A stretch of 64,000 bases of DNA, from NCBI RefSeq assembly GCF_016801865.2, contig NC_068938.1:25312158-25376157 (forward strand), given 5' to 3'. Position 1 is the first letter of the stretch. Every line of letters begins with the position of its first letter. Below the pieces are notes generated by a model. It did not search any database. It was not told where the DNA came from and saw only the letters and a program-made list of their open reading frames with translations. A program made the position numbers and the translations under genes. Shown here piece after piece: positions 1 to 12,170 of the stretch. Origin of the DNA: Culex pipiens pallens. Its lineage: Eukaryota > Arthropoda > Insecta > Diptera > Culicidae.

Positions 1-1140
1 TCAGTCCTGAATTAATTATGAGAAAATAATTGTGAGGACCAAAAAATATTTTTGTCAGCTATTTATGCACTTTATTTATTTAGCAAAACAAAATTTCAAA
101 AATAACTTAACTGGTTTCCCACGAATTCCAAAACACCGAATATTGCAAAATCGAAAACTCGAACTCAATTACCATTTCAACAAGCATTTAGAACATGATT
201 AAATCAACACTTTGCAACAACTTTTGTCCCACCTGTCCTCACCTGCGTCACGTTCATTTCATTTCGTCCCAAAGTCCGCCACTCCGGTTGCGTGTGAAAT
301 GATGACGGTTGGTACGTAATTTTGTGCTTAGTTTACATAGGAGCAGTGTGTCACCACCAACTATCCTCCACCATCTTCCCACCCCCCTCTAGTGCGGTTA
401 CCAGTGGGTGGGCAGCAAGTCTATCCGCATGGTGTGTTGATGGTTGATTGTAATTAACCGTGTGGGGGTGGTTGCGGAGGAGCAGGTAGAAGAGCCCTCT
501 CTATAAATGGTTTTAGCCCGTCGTAAATCGTTATCAATAGGGATCTTTTTGCAACGGTGCTGCTGCTGCGGTCGGTTGTTGTTTCTGTTTCTGTCCCCCA
601 GGCTGAGGAAACCAGAACTGCTAATGAATTCTCTATTGCTGGCGGATTTTATCGCACCGACCAGCTCGACGATGGCAATTTAAACATCGAAACATGATGA
701 TGTGGGGAGCATTAAAGGCAAAGGAAAAAAAAAGAGCCATAACACACCGACCGAACTGCAGCAGAAGTCGACTAATTGAACGATTTTAACGAACCCAACC
801 TGAAGCGGGGCTTTGATGAGGATTGTTGCATCACATTACCCAGCGAAACCGTACAAACTTGGGCGCCTCTAACGCCGGGCCGTTGTATCACCACCCTTTT
901 TAGATGGGTTGCATTTAAATCGGATGAAAGGCACCAGGTTGGAACTGCTCTGAATAGGAACACATGATTTAATCTATTTCGTGTGGTGTGGCGTTTAATG
1001 CTCACACGTGTGTGGTGGTGCATGGAAGCAAAAAAAAACTGAGCAGCAGCAGGGTGAAGGGCGGAAATCTGCCTACGTAATGTGGCGAAATTTGCGCGTA
1101 GTAAAATGAGCTTTTTGATGTTGGCTTTTTTTTGTTTCAA
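1..1140. other. Unique-looking island, no gene seen
   Basis: GC-balanced sequence without internal repetition that I could see. Both strands have only short open frames with no recognisable domain and no protein-like composition. The reading frames here are low-complexity or histidine/arginine-rich by chance. I see no splice-bounded exon that I would defend. Confidence 0.5.
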
Positions 1141-2827
1141 TTTGGGAGTGGGAATCGCTGATGCACGTCCATGGGTATCATTTTCGAAAATCTACCATTC
1201 AATGTGGAAGTTTTTTTTTCTCGGAAAATTAGGATAATTGGAAATGGTAATTCAAACTGTATTTTCAATAGAAAACCGATTAAATCGGAACGCAATATTG
1301 ATGAAAATCTGTTCTATGGCTTTATTCGTAATTTAAGCTTTAAAATTCTTTGTTGTTGCATTCAAACGTATAAATATTTTTAATTAAATAGTAAAACAAA
1401 CTTTCAATTAAAAATTTCATATTTTTTAAATTCTAATTTTCTTCAACATGTTTAAATGTAAACTAACATAATTTTTAAACAAAAATGAAACCACTTCTTA
1501 GAGTGAATGGTCAATTTCAGCTGGTTAAGAAGTAAAATCATTAAAGTGAATATTTTTTTCTGACTAATTTGGGTTGCTTAAATTTAGAAATAAACTAAGT
1601 AAAAATAACCAGGACCTTCAAATGCCCCCATTTAATTTCTATTTTTCTCATGTTCATAAGGTCGCAATAATGATTAATGTTGAACTTTTCAGCACTTTTT
1701 TCGAAAACTAACACTTTTTAACATTTTTTGATTTAAACGATTTATTGACAAAATACATGAAAATTTTACTTAAAATTTCACTAAATGAATCTCGTTGAAT
1801 CTCGTTTGATAAATGTACGACTCGTGCTGAAGAAATCCTCTTTTTGCAACTTGTTGCATAAACTACTAATTCGTGATTCGATTATTCGAAGTCCCATACA
1901 AACCTTCGGATAATCGTTTTTTATTTATTTCAATATTTTTAATGCTGTGAAGTTTTTTTTTATCAAATTTGTAAGTCTTAAATGAAACATGTTAAAAAAT
2001 ATTCAATTATTGAAACCATATAACCAGCGATGGAGTAATCATCATCAAAAGAAAATCTCTGGACGTTCATCAAGAGAAAATAAAAAAACGGCTCTCCTTT
2101 CTCGCGCATGAAAGATCGGTAAAAAGAATTTAAAAAAAATCATCATCTTGATCATTCGGTGGAACATCTTTTTCACTACTACACTTGCAAGTGTAACGTC
2201 ACACGTCGAAAAATGACCTGTCACATTTTTTAGATGGGCAATGTGTGTAAACAAAGCGAAATAAATATTATTAAGTGGTTCTGACAAGGAAATGCACAAA
2301 AAATCATCAGTTGATTGATTTTCTTGGAGAATTTCGGGAGCGATTTGCCTCCTCTCTCTCTCTCGCGGGTGAATAAAGTTCGTAAGCGAAATTGATTTTT
2401 TTGCGATTATTCCATCCCTGCATGTAACCTTTCGCATTTTTTTTTGGAAATAAAACATTTAAAACAAACTATATTTATATCCCAATTGATCTAAGATCAA
2501 ACAATTCCCAAGCTAAAACAGCGAGCAAAAGAGTAACCACATTTCTTTAAGGTTCTTCTATTTTCTCTGCTAATCTCCTGGAGCAGCAACTGGAGCAAGC
2601 GAAAAACGAAGTAGAAGTAACGAGAGGAGAGGAATGTGGAGGAAAGAGAATTTCTCTTTTGCTCACTGTCGTGCTCCGAGGAACACCTTTTTGAAACTCA
2701 TTTTAGGACATTTAATTATTTTCGGTATGGGATGGGATAAATATATTAAGAATTTATAAGATTTAATTTATCAACGTTATTAGTCGACAATTTGACAAAT
2801 TTCTAAATAAAAAGAAAAGTGCATTAT
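1141..2827. other. AT-rich repeat-derived DNA
   Basis: Strongly AT-rich DNA with homopolymer runs. Positions 1680-1870 are related to one arm of the hairpin element at 53651-54111: both carry the phrase TTTTTGCAACTTGTTGCATA followed by AACTACT. A short CT-rich run lies near 2350-2366. No gene is seen. Confidence 0.5.
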
Positions 2828-3519
2828 GGGGTTACATACATGTATAAAATCTCAAAATTTCATAATGCAGAAATTTATCAAATCCACTGAAAAGATGATT
2901 TTCAATCACTCCTGAAAGTTTAATAAAGATATTTCATGATTGAAGTGAGTAACAGACGATTTAAGCTAAAAAATTTGCCATGCGCAAAGCGAACTGTTGA
3001 ACTTTGTGAGCGTTTTTCTCTGAACACCAAGTTGATTTACGGGGGCCACGATATCTCAAGATGGGATGGACCAAATGTTCTGAAATTTTAAGTGAAGACT
3101 CCAAAAGACATATATCGTGTGCATGACGAACCCCATTTTGAAATTTTGTATTTTCAAAAAATAAAAATAAAATCAAAAACTAGAGATTTTTTATATGAAA
3201 AACATAAAAATATTTTTATCTTTTTTTTAAATAAACTTTTTCAAAATCGGCCTTCGTCATGCACACGGGACCGGTTTAATGAGGCTTCATCAAAATTTTG
3301 AGCCGATTTGGCCAAAGCGATGTTGAGATATCGTGGCACCCGTTTTTTGAAACTGCTAACTTCAAATAGCTATATCTCGGACCAAATGACCTCAAATTTG
3401 TTTTGTTATGAAATGAAAATGTATATTTTTTAATGCCTTGAAAACAGATTTAAAAGAAGTTTAATTGTGTGCTCATAACAACCTCTGCTATTTTTGGTGA
3501 TTTACATGTATGTGACCCC
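2828..3519. mobile_element. Palindromic MITE, terminal motif GGGGTYACATACATGTA
   Basis: The left end reads ggggttacatacatgta and the right end reads tacatgtatgtgacccc, so the two ends are inverted copies with one mismatch. Two inner blocks also pair imperfectly: 3045-3140 against 3240-3345, both containing 'cacgatatctcaa' and 'gtgcatgacgaa' in opposite orientation. It has no coding capacity. A short TTA-like duplication may flank it, but I cannot fix the exact termini. The superfamily is unknown. Being old, it is diverged between arms. Confidence 0.6.
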
Positions 3520-5400
3520 TTAAAAAGATAGTATGAGTACATAATAGAGTAAAAACAAGGATATTTAATAAAAAAATAATCTTATTTAAATTGACCTCAA
3601 ATAAAAAAAACCAAAAAGGTTTTTTGTCTAGCCAAATATAATTGCAGGTAGATGGGTAAACATCAGTTCATGCAGTGGTACAGTTGACAGGTTAAAAGGA
3701 TACCTTCCACTCTAAAGACAAAGAACGTCGCCCTGAAACCATGTAGAAACACCGCATTGCGTCGTCGAGATCGAAATCGCAAACCGCATCCAATTCCATC
3801 CACGACGACGTCGCAGTCCAGATCTCAAACATCGAAACACCCCCAAAATGCCCTCTTCACCCCTTCCTTAGCCAAAGTCCTCTTACTTACTAGAATCCTA
3901 TAGTGCTGTATCCATAATTTCCAATAGCAGTATAAACACATTGATGTATCCGCTTTGAGCTAATCCTTTCCGCTGCGCCGACCAATTCCGGCCAACTACA
4001 GAATTGTGGAAGGTGGAGGTCGTAGTCTTACACTCCGTGCACCGCAACAATCTTCCTGTGCATCCTCATCGGGACCACAACGACACGTGTTTTACTGCGA
4101 ACAACTGAACTCACACACGCACACTTTTGGGATTCCGACAACGGGTCGTCGTCGTCGTTCCGTTTCCTGTATCTTCCTGAACGTCGTCGTTACGCTGCAG
4201 TTCTGCTGCTGCATCGGGGATCATAAAAACTGCCTCCTTGTGTTCTCGCGCGGCTTATCGAGCTACCGAGGAGGAGTCAACGGCGGAGGTCTTCGCTCCG
4301 TCCCACACACACACACACACACGCTGCAGTTGGCACTTGGTTTTGTTTATTTTTACTCACTGCACTCTTTCTCCCTCTCTGGGAAATGCTGCACAGACGA
4401 CGAATGCACAGCTGCACCCAGGGTGTAAGATTTCCGTTGATTTCCCAAGCACAGACACACACTTGCGCACAGAGATATGACTCCTCACACCTACGCGTTC
4501 CCCCAGGGCAAGTTACGGTTGGGGATCTCTTCTAGTAGAATCACAAACAACACGTCCGCCTCGGATGCACCAACGCTGATGATTGCATTTTATTGCACGC
4601 GATTAAGATTTTCCTGATATTGCACCAGAATTTCTACGTCGTTAGTAGAATTCACTTTTGTACACTTGACAGCTTTTTCCGCAGTTTCCAAAACCCCCAG
4701 GACACGTAATCCTTGTCCCATGAGCCTCCCGTACACCGTAACACCGTACACCGGTAGCGCACCAGCGAAGATCGTCAATCGATCACGAAAAAACTGTATC
4801 GCGGCGCAGAACCACACACCACGCGCGCGCGTCCGTTGCGGAGTCCAAAGTTTAACTGAGGGTTTAAAGAGATCATACACACAAAACACATGGCGCGAAC
4901 CACAACTCTCGGTCGGCGATCACACGAAGGTGGTGTGGTACACAAGAGGTAGGCCGGAGCAGCTGCTGAAGGAGATCATTCGGAGATCAAAACCTCCTAA
5001 AAAAAAAGCATAACAACGCAAGCCAATACACACGTAGTAGGCTTTGCATGCCTCTAAACGACACCCGCCGTCGATGTTGATGAGAGAAGTTAGATAGATC
5101 ACCGCCGCCGTCGATGATCGAATGCTCAAACGGGCAAATAGAGTGTGTGAGTGTGTGGGAGAGAGAAAAATAGTGAGAGAAAGAGAGCGAATGAGTAAAT
5201 TCGATCGATGCGGCGCAGAGCGCAGCGGAGAGTGAGAATTTGGTTTACATTTGACGAGCTGTGAAGCTGTGTGTGCGATGAGAGTAGAATGGCTAAGGAG
5301 ATCGATGGGGATCGACGTGAGGTAGTGTTGGGTTAGAAGGGTCTCCCTATGATAGGGGGTGTTTTGAGGTTTGAGCGGAAAGGAGCGTGGTTTGAAAAAT
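3520..5400. other. Unique island, no gene seen
   Basis: After about 170 bases of AT-rich DNA the sequence becomes GC-balanced, with a short CA run at 4305-4322 and GA-rich tracts near 5155-5190. The longest frames (about 200 codons on the minus strand near 4920-5510, 140 codons on the plus strand near 4006-4428) are serine/histidine/threonine-rich, with CA- and CT-derived residues. They show no domain, so I treat them as chance. The region could hold regulatory or untranslated sequence, but nothing specific is visible. Confidence 0.45.
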
Positions 5401-7342
5401 AGTGTAATATTAATAAATGATTGGAGAAATATTGACTGAAAGAGTTGCCAAGGAAAACGCATATGAAGGTGTTGATGTTGATTTTTATGGTATATTTCTA
5501 AGAGAATCACAAGGAGCTATCCATAAACCATGTGGACACTTTTTTGGACATTTTAGACCCCCTACCTTTTGTTGACAATTGTTCATACAAATTAAACTTC
5601 GATCACCATGATTATCATAATTATTTGTAAACAACAGTTCATATATTAGTTGAAGACTTGGTTTGTTAAATCTAAAAGGCAACAATTAGCTTATCTTGCT
5701 CACATGCAGTTTATTTACATCCGAGATTAAAACATTTCGAAATGTTTGTTTTGAGGTAATCTAAAATTTAACAAAATATGCATCACCAAAATATTAACCT
5801 TTAATTCACTGCTGCTTTGAGATAAACAATTGAAAAGAATAAGGGAAAACAGATTTTTGGTTGCTGACCTCGAGGAATTTGAATTATGAAATTTAAGGTA
5901 CAAATGTTTTTTTCCCATTTTTCATTTATTTTAATTAAGCAATTTTTAAAATTGTTTCGAATTTCATTTAGTTTTTTATCAACATGGAATAAACCAAATT
6001 AATAAATCAACCACTTAAATTGCGAAAATAATAGTCGACGCTAAAATTTCAAATTCTCACGAAAAATCTATGTAATTTGCAATGGAACTATAATTTCACT
6101 TTTTATACAAACATGAAAAAATGATATTATAAACATTAATGTATCGACGTAGTAAATTAAAATTAAATATTATTATTTAGTTTATGCAAATCTCTTTACA
6201 ATTTATTTAACAAAATTTATATTTTATGTACAAAAAAATATTATTGAACATTAAATTTGCTCCAACAAAAATTTTAATTACAATGAAAATGCAAGTATAC
6301 CTTATTTTAAGTAAAAATTCTTTTTCATATTAAATGAATAAAATAAATATAAAATAATATAATATTTTGACAATCTCTCTTTTTTGTTTTATGAGGCCGA
6401 TGCAAATATGTTTCAATGTTTTTGTCCTTCGACCCTGGCCGAAGTCGAGTGGGAGTGTGGGCAAAATAAAAATAAAATAATAATTGAAATTCTAGAGTAA
6501 ATTTTTAAAACTACCTATGAGTTAAGGGTTTTCAGTGCAGATATGACCTTTTGAAAATTTAATCTTGAATTACATGCCAGAATTTCAACATTTCAAATAA
6601 AAAACCATTCGAAGATGCATGATTTTTCTAGGGTTAAGTTAAGTAGAAAACTTTAACAATTTTTTTTATGAAAAAATCTTTGTATTAATTCTGGGAAATC
6701 TATTTTATGATTTTTTTTTTATTTTTACCTAAAATTTGAAAAAAAAAAAAATCAATAAATTCTAGAATGTTTTTTTTTATTATTTTGGGACCACAAATCG
6801 TAAAACTTAAAAACATAAAACATGTGATTTATAATTATTATTTTTTTGCAGATTTTCGATAATAACTTTACTGTAATGATATATAAAGCATTCGTGATGT
6901 TTCCTCCCATTTTTTATGTTGGCTTGCAAATTAAAATTAAGTTTTAATAAAAAAAATTATTGAAAAAAAATGATTCATATGCTTAAATTTAGACAAGGCT
7001 GAAACATCCAAAAATGCTTGAAATAAAAGTTCAACAAATCGATTTTTTTACATTTTCTAAATTAAAAAAAAGTTTAATAAGGATAATTTAAATTAAATTA
7101 TCCTTATTAAACTTTTTGATAATAAATTACAGTCTTTTTACATATTAAGTGGTTGACTTGAATGCTTTTCATCTTTGTTGTGATTTTTGGGATCTAGGGG
7201 TAATTCCATTTTAGTTATTTAGTTTAACATTCAAGTTTGAAAAAAAAATCAAAACATGCGCAAATTAAAAAAAAAACTTATCCAATAAAGTTTTTTATTT
7301 AAAGAATTGAGTTTGAGTATGTAAGTGGAATCACAAATTTAC
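5401..7342. other. AT-rich DNA, no gene seen
   Basis: Mostly AT-rich, with many A and T runs. The only discrete structure I see is the perfect hairpin at 7067-7117, listed separately. Confidence 0.5.
7067..7117. repeat. Perfect 24-bp inverted repeat with 3-nt loop
   Basis: The left arm (7067-7090) and right arm (7094-7117) are exact reverse complements around the loop AAT. The core reads gtttaataaggataattt on the left. The arms are AT-rich but not simple sequence, and they are uninterrupted, unlike the decayed DNA around them. Function unknown. Confidence 0.85.
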
Positions 7343-7525
7343 TGCACAGAAAAAAAATGATGGTCATATTCATCAGGAAATGGTGACTGATTTTTTGTCG
7401 AAAAAAATGATTCATTTTACCCCAGAAAATGATGAATTTTCATCAGTTTTTGATGAATATTCATCAGGTTAACATTTTTACAATTTTACAACATTCCAAA
7501 ATTCAACATTTTTGTTTTCTGTGTG
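7343..7525. mobile_element. Short MITE, CACAGAAAA termini (family A)
   Basis: It starts with CACAGAAAAAAAATGATGG and ends with TTTTCTGTGTG. The interior holds the near-palindrome ttgatgaatattcatcag. The copy at 11034-11255 has the same ends and the same internal palindrome in the opposite orientation, and 52376-52589 is a more distant member. It has no coding capacity. Confidence 0.7.
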
Positions 7526-8280
7526 AAGATAAAAAAAAATTCAATTTAGAAAAAAATACGACATTTTACGGGATTGGTCTAATTTCACGGCCAAAAGCAA
7601 ATTTCATGGATGACGCGGCTTCCGCGAAATAAAAAAAAACCTAGCCTTAGTTATGCTCAGTGATTAAAAGTTTGCAATTTGAGCTTAAAATTTGAAATTT
7701 CAGTAACACAAACGCTTAATATACCGACACAAACTTATAAGCATTTAAATAATTGATTCTACACCTTTTTCTGGAATTTAAACTTTATGTTAATTTTTCA
7801 TCAATAACACTTTTCAACTAATGATTCAAATTAGAATAAACAAAAAAATCCTAAAATAACAACAAAATCTTCATTTACCATAAAGTTATGAAATGTGCAT
7901 TTTCGGCTCAGTACAAATAATCGAGATTGTAAAGTGGATTAAAAAAGTATCAAAAACTAAATTCTAATTCGAGTCGATTATTCTGTAAAGCGAAATTTTT
8001 ATACGATAAATATGTAAGTTTGCAAGTTTTATGAAAAAAAATTCGATTCTGGGGGTTGAATTGAAGTGATTGTAAAACATAGCAGAGCTTAAATCAAAAA
8101 ATTGATAAAAAATCATTATTTTTCAAATTCATAAAAATCATATTGAACAAGTTTACGTTTGTTGGTAGAACATCTTTTGTGCAATTCAAATTAGATTAAA
8201 ATTATGCCATAAAAACTCCAAAACTCCATGACATCTCTTCTACCATTTCAAGCCATCATCATGTTTAAAGAAAATTCAAA
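7526..8280. other. AT-rich DNA, no gene seen
   Basis: AT-rich, without clear repeats or open frames of note. Confidence 0.5.
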
Positions 8281-9290
8281 CTAAACCGCGCACCACCCAG
8301 GTCACATTCAGTGAATCACAGCCTCGGCCTCGGCAGCAAAAGATGGAACACTCCCAAGAAGGCGAAGAAGACACACACAAAAAGATCTACAACCAAAATC
8401 GTTTTATTCGTTTCATTCATCCATTCATTGATCACGTTTTGCACCTCGGCTTGTTTTCCGCTCGGCATCATCATCTCTCTTCTCTTCTTTGACAACGGAC
8501 GACGACGACGACGAACGAGTTCGTCATCTGCCTGCTGTTGGTCTTCAGCTCTAGAAGTCCCAACAAGACTTGGTGGCGCGTCGCGTAGCCGCAACTTCAG
8601 GAGAGGTTTGGCTCATGGCTCCCCACTACCACCAACAGCAGTGTTGGGGAATAAAGCAAACAGCAACACCACTCTTGAACTGTTCAGAGTCGAATTAGTA
8701 GCAGCATTAGTCATCTTTTTTGGCACGATAAAAAAAATCAGTTGAAATTTTAACTTTAAAGTTTGTGATATTTGATTAAACTAATAAAAACTAAATTATT
8801 TAAACGAAAGAAATAATGTTTATAAAAGTTTTCACTGTGTATTCCACTCAAAACTACTACACCTCTCTCGTTCACTCAAAACAGCTGGAATTCGTGTTTT
8901 CCACTCGATTGTGCAGCGGATTCGATTTCGATTCACAAATTTTGAGCAACCGATCGGAGGCTAGGACAAACACGGAGAGCAAGGTTTTGAATCGCCACCA
9001 CTTGAGAGGCATGAAATGTTTTGCCCCAATCGAGGGGGTGTGGTTTGCTTTCCACCTCCTTAAAAGTCACACCAAAACTGTCTGTGGGGTGGTCGGTTTG
9101 ATGGGTGGTGGAGGTGGTAGACCAAGCTGGTACCAACAACTCAAGGATCTCAGAGTCGTGATTAGTCGGAGACGGTTTTTTTTTTCTTTTGGGGAAAAGT
9201 TGTTCGTATTCATGAATGCTGCCGCCCTCAAAGGAGATGAGCCATAATTTTGGGAATAACTTGATAAATGAAAGCAAGATTAAGGGACAA
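8281..9290. other. Unique island, no gene seen
   Basis: GC-balanced sequence. Frames of about 140 codons exist at 8311-8745 and 8816-9247 on the plus strand. They are low in protein-like character (arginine/serine runs from CGACGACGA, TTTTTT-derived phenylalanine) and match no domain I recognise. Confidence 0.45.
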
Positions 9291-10284
9291 GGATGCGGAC
9301 AGAATATTTAGGCAGAATCTTGCTTTTTTGAGTGGTTAGGGATGGAAGAGATGACAGCAGATAGAAGGGAGGCTGACTCCAATTAGCTTTTCATTGACTC
9401 CAAGATGAACGTTCCTAAGCATAATTGGGTTGCTCATTAGAAGTCAAAATACTGGAAAAAGGTACTGTAAACACACAAAACCGGGGTAATTGGGATGTGT
9501 TTTGTATATGAATGTCACAGGATTTGTTGATAAGCCCTATAATGAAATGCTTTGTTATTGATATAGACAAAACAATTTCTTATCCAGAGAATTGCTATTA
9601 TTTCATAACTTAATATTTTCAATGAAAATTCTTGAGCAATTAGGTAAGTTTAATGCTTTTATTTTTGCTTTTCCAATAAAATTTTACTAAGCAAACCAAA
9701 AAAATATTTTTCAAATTTTAATTTGAAATTTATATCAATCGAAAATTTTAACAACTGGCATTGTCTAATTTAGCAAGAGGATTCAAAATTGAATCTAATA
9801 AATAAATGTGGAAATCAGAAACTTTATATAAAGTACTGGAAGTTTTTGAAAGAATTATTAAAGAGTTACAAGAAGTATTAAAATACAAATTTTAATGAAA
9901 AAAGTAAAAAAAAGATTTATTTAAACAATTCTCACACAATCTGGAAAATCATGATTTTTTAAAAACAATAAACATATTGACATTATTGAAAAATATATTA
10001 CAGAATTAGCATTATTTTGAAATAAAATGATTTATATTTTGGTTATGCTCAATTTATTGTTTCAAAAATGATAAATAAAGACTACAAAGTATTGTAAATT
10101 GTGATATGAATGACTTTAAAAAAATGTTACACAGTCAAAAAAGTTAAATTTTGGAAAGTTGCCTTCAATTTATATGGAATTTATAAAACATTCATAAAAT
10201 CATAAATTATTGAAAGGCAAAAACAATTAAATTCAAAGCTTTATATATAAAAAAAGCATAAAGTATTTCAATGTTATCGGAAGA
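9291..10284. other. AT-rich DNA with a family-A-like fragment
   Basis: Mostly featureless AT-rich DNA. Around 10130-10170, 'acacagtcaaaaaagttaa' followed by 'attttggaaagttg' resembles the ends of family A elements seen at 11034 and 60470. I cannot define both termini. Confidence 0.35.
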
Positions 10285-10635
10285 TTGTCTAATAATTTAT
10301 GTGATATTTGTAATGGAATTGATAATAAAGGACACAGAATAATGGAATGCCCTCAATCCAGGATTATTTCAAATTGGACAAAGAATAAAGTAGAAAAGAT
10401 AAGTGGGATAAAATTAGTGAATTTAGAGGATATTCTGTCATTTGAGATCGATGAGAATACAAAATCTGAAAAAGCCGCTTTGTGGTTATGTATTCTAGCG
10501 ATTTCTTTCAATTTGAAGTGTTACCCTGGACCTAGCTTGTTTGTTTTCAAAAAAGGAAATACGTGAAATGAGATGGAATAATAGATTAATTTTCAATAAA
10601 GTTTTTGGAACTCATTTGCTAAGGTTAGGGATGTA
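10285..10635 (+). pseudogene. LINE reverse-transcriptase C-terminus, frameshifted remnant
   Basis: The frame from 10285 gives about 93 residues and contains a CX2CX7HX4C pattern (CDICNGIDNKGHRIMECP), followed by a tryptophan-containing segment. This matches the zinc-finger-like motif seen after the reverse transcriptase domain in many non-LTR retrotransposons. Just before 10566 the frame is lost. Shifting one base restores a plausible continuation (EIREMRWNNRLIFNKVFG, then HLLRLGM and a stop near 10635). The sequence is therefore a broken 3' coding end, not a gene. No upstream reverse transcriptase motifs are seen, so the copy is also 5'-truncated. An A-rich stretch near 10715 may mark the old 3' tail. 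The clade cannot be assigned from this fragment. Confidence 0.6.
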
Positions 10636-11033
10636 GGACGAGAGAGTTAGGAAAGTAAAATATTGTTAACTGTAGTATTGTTTGACCAAAATGACCGTAT
10701 TAATATACGTTTTCTAAAACCCAAAAAAAATGATTTTTTTTCATTACATTATTACACTTTTGATTCTGTAAAAAATATTTTTTCCTAAAGTTTCACGTCT
10801 CTTTCCAATCTGAAATCCAAAAGTTCTATATGTGTAAAGAGATTATATTTTTTCATGATATATAACAATAACAGCAAAATTTACGTTATAAAAAGTATTC
10901 TTAATATGTAGTTAAGAAGGTTTTTGAATGAAAATTTCAATTTCAATCATGAAGAATTTGGAAGAAACTGGAAACAAAATTTCAAAATAAGCATAAACAC
11001 TGATAATCAAACAAATTTTTTTGCAGAATGCTA
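10636..11033. other. AT-rich DNA, no gene seen
   Basis: This is the probable 3' untranslated remnant of the LINE fragment, followed by featureless AT-rich DNA. Confidence 0.4.
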
Positions 11034-11255
11034 CTCAGAAAAAAAGTTGAATTTTGGAAGATTGAAAATTGGGTTGGTTGAATATTACCTTTTTTTGTGT
11101 AATATTACTTAAAAAAATGTGTAAAAATGTGAACCTGATGAATATTCATCAAAAACTGATGAAAATTATTCACTTTCAGAGGTAAAAATAATCATTTTTT
11201 TTACACAAAATCTGTAATAATTTCCTGATGAATATTACCATCATTTTTTTCTGTG
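11034..11255. mobile_element. Short MITE with TA duplication (family A)
   Basis: The left end is CTCAGAAAAA preceded by TA (11032-11033). The right end is TTTTTTCTGTG followed by TA (11256-11257). The TA target duplication points to the Tc1/mariner-type integration mode. The interior carries ctgatgaatattcatcaaa, the same palindromic phrase as the 7343 copy in reverse orientation. It is non-coding. Confidence 0.75.
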
Positions 11256-11257
11256 TA

Positions 11258-12170
11258 GCAGAAAAACTGAACGACATCAGAGTGTCAAACATTATTAGGC
11301 CGATGAGATTTTTAAAATCAAGGATGATACATTTTCGTTCGTTCATTTTAAATTTTTAAAGCAAGAGAATTATAATTTTTTTCAGCAAGATTTTTTTTAT
11401 AGATCTTTAAAATTAAATAATTTTTATGTAAACTTTTTTCGAGTGTATAATTTGTCGAACCTGGAAATTTCACGCTACATTTAAAAAAATGTCTAAGATA
11501 AAAAAGTGTTTTGAAATGCAAATTTTAAAAGTTTAAAAAAGTTTAAAATAGCAGTTTATGTCACAAATTAAAAAATGGCAATCGCAGTTCAAATCAATAT
11601 TATATTAAAAGTATTACTTCTCAATATAAGTACTGAATAGTACAACTTTTTAGCACCCATTTCAGTAAAAAAAGTAGAACTTTTCAGCCCTTGTATCGAA
11701 AAGTATAACTTTTCGATTCTGTTATTTTAAGTAGAAAACAGTAGGCCGTTTCTTCGTTCGAGACTAAAAGGCAAAGTAAAAAGTTTTACAACGGAATTGC
11801 AAAAAAAAGTTTAATGCTTTCAGGTAATTGCCCGATCTAATTTGGATGGAATTTCAATTTTAAAAATATATATTTTGCCTTGTTTATTTTTTAATTTTGG
11901 AAGGGTAAAAGCAACAAAAACTGTTCAAATGTTTGCAACAGCCTTTACATACTTGTTTCTTTTTTTTTAACAATTCACAGAATAAGGATTTATTCTGTTA
12001 TGAATGTTTTAAGGTGGAAAAACCTTTATATTTGAAATGTTGTAGTTTGAAGCCTACTTTAGAGAAAGGAAATTAGTAAAATTAATCTCCCTTCTTTTTA
12101 ATTTCAACCTACCTGCGTAGCAGATAAAACAAAATGAAATTTTACTCCAGAAATATTCTTTAATCCACAT
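11258..12170. other. AT-rich DNA with a partial copy of the 53.65-kb hairpin family
   Basis: Positions about 11640-11810 contain 'agcacccatttcag', 'cagcccttgtatcgaaaag' and the terminal phrase 'caacggaattgcaaaaaaa'. These correspond to one half of the element at 53651-54111. The rest is AT-rich with no gene. Confidence 0.45.

Noticed and set aside
4920..5510. 196-codon minus-strand frame, the second longest in the window
   Set aside because: Ser/His/Leu-rich composition derived from GA- and GT-rich simple DNA on the plus strand; no domain, and no evidence for splice or start context.
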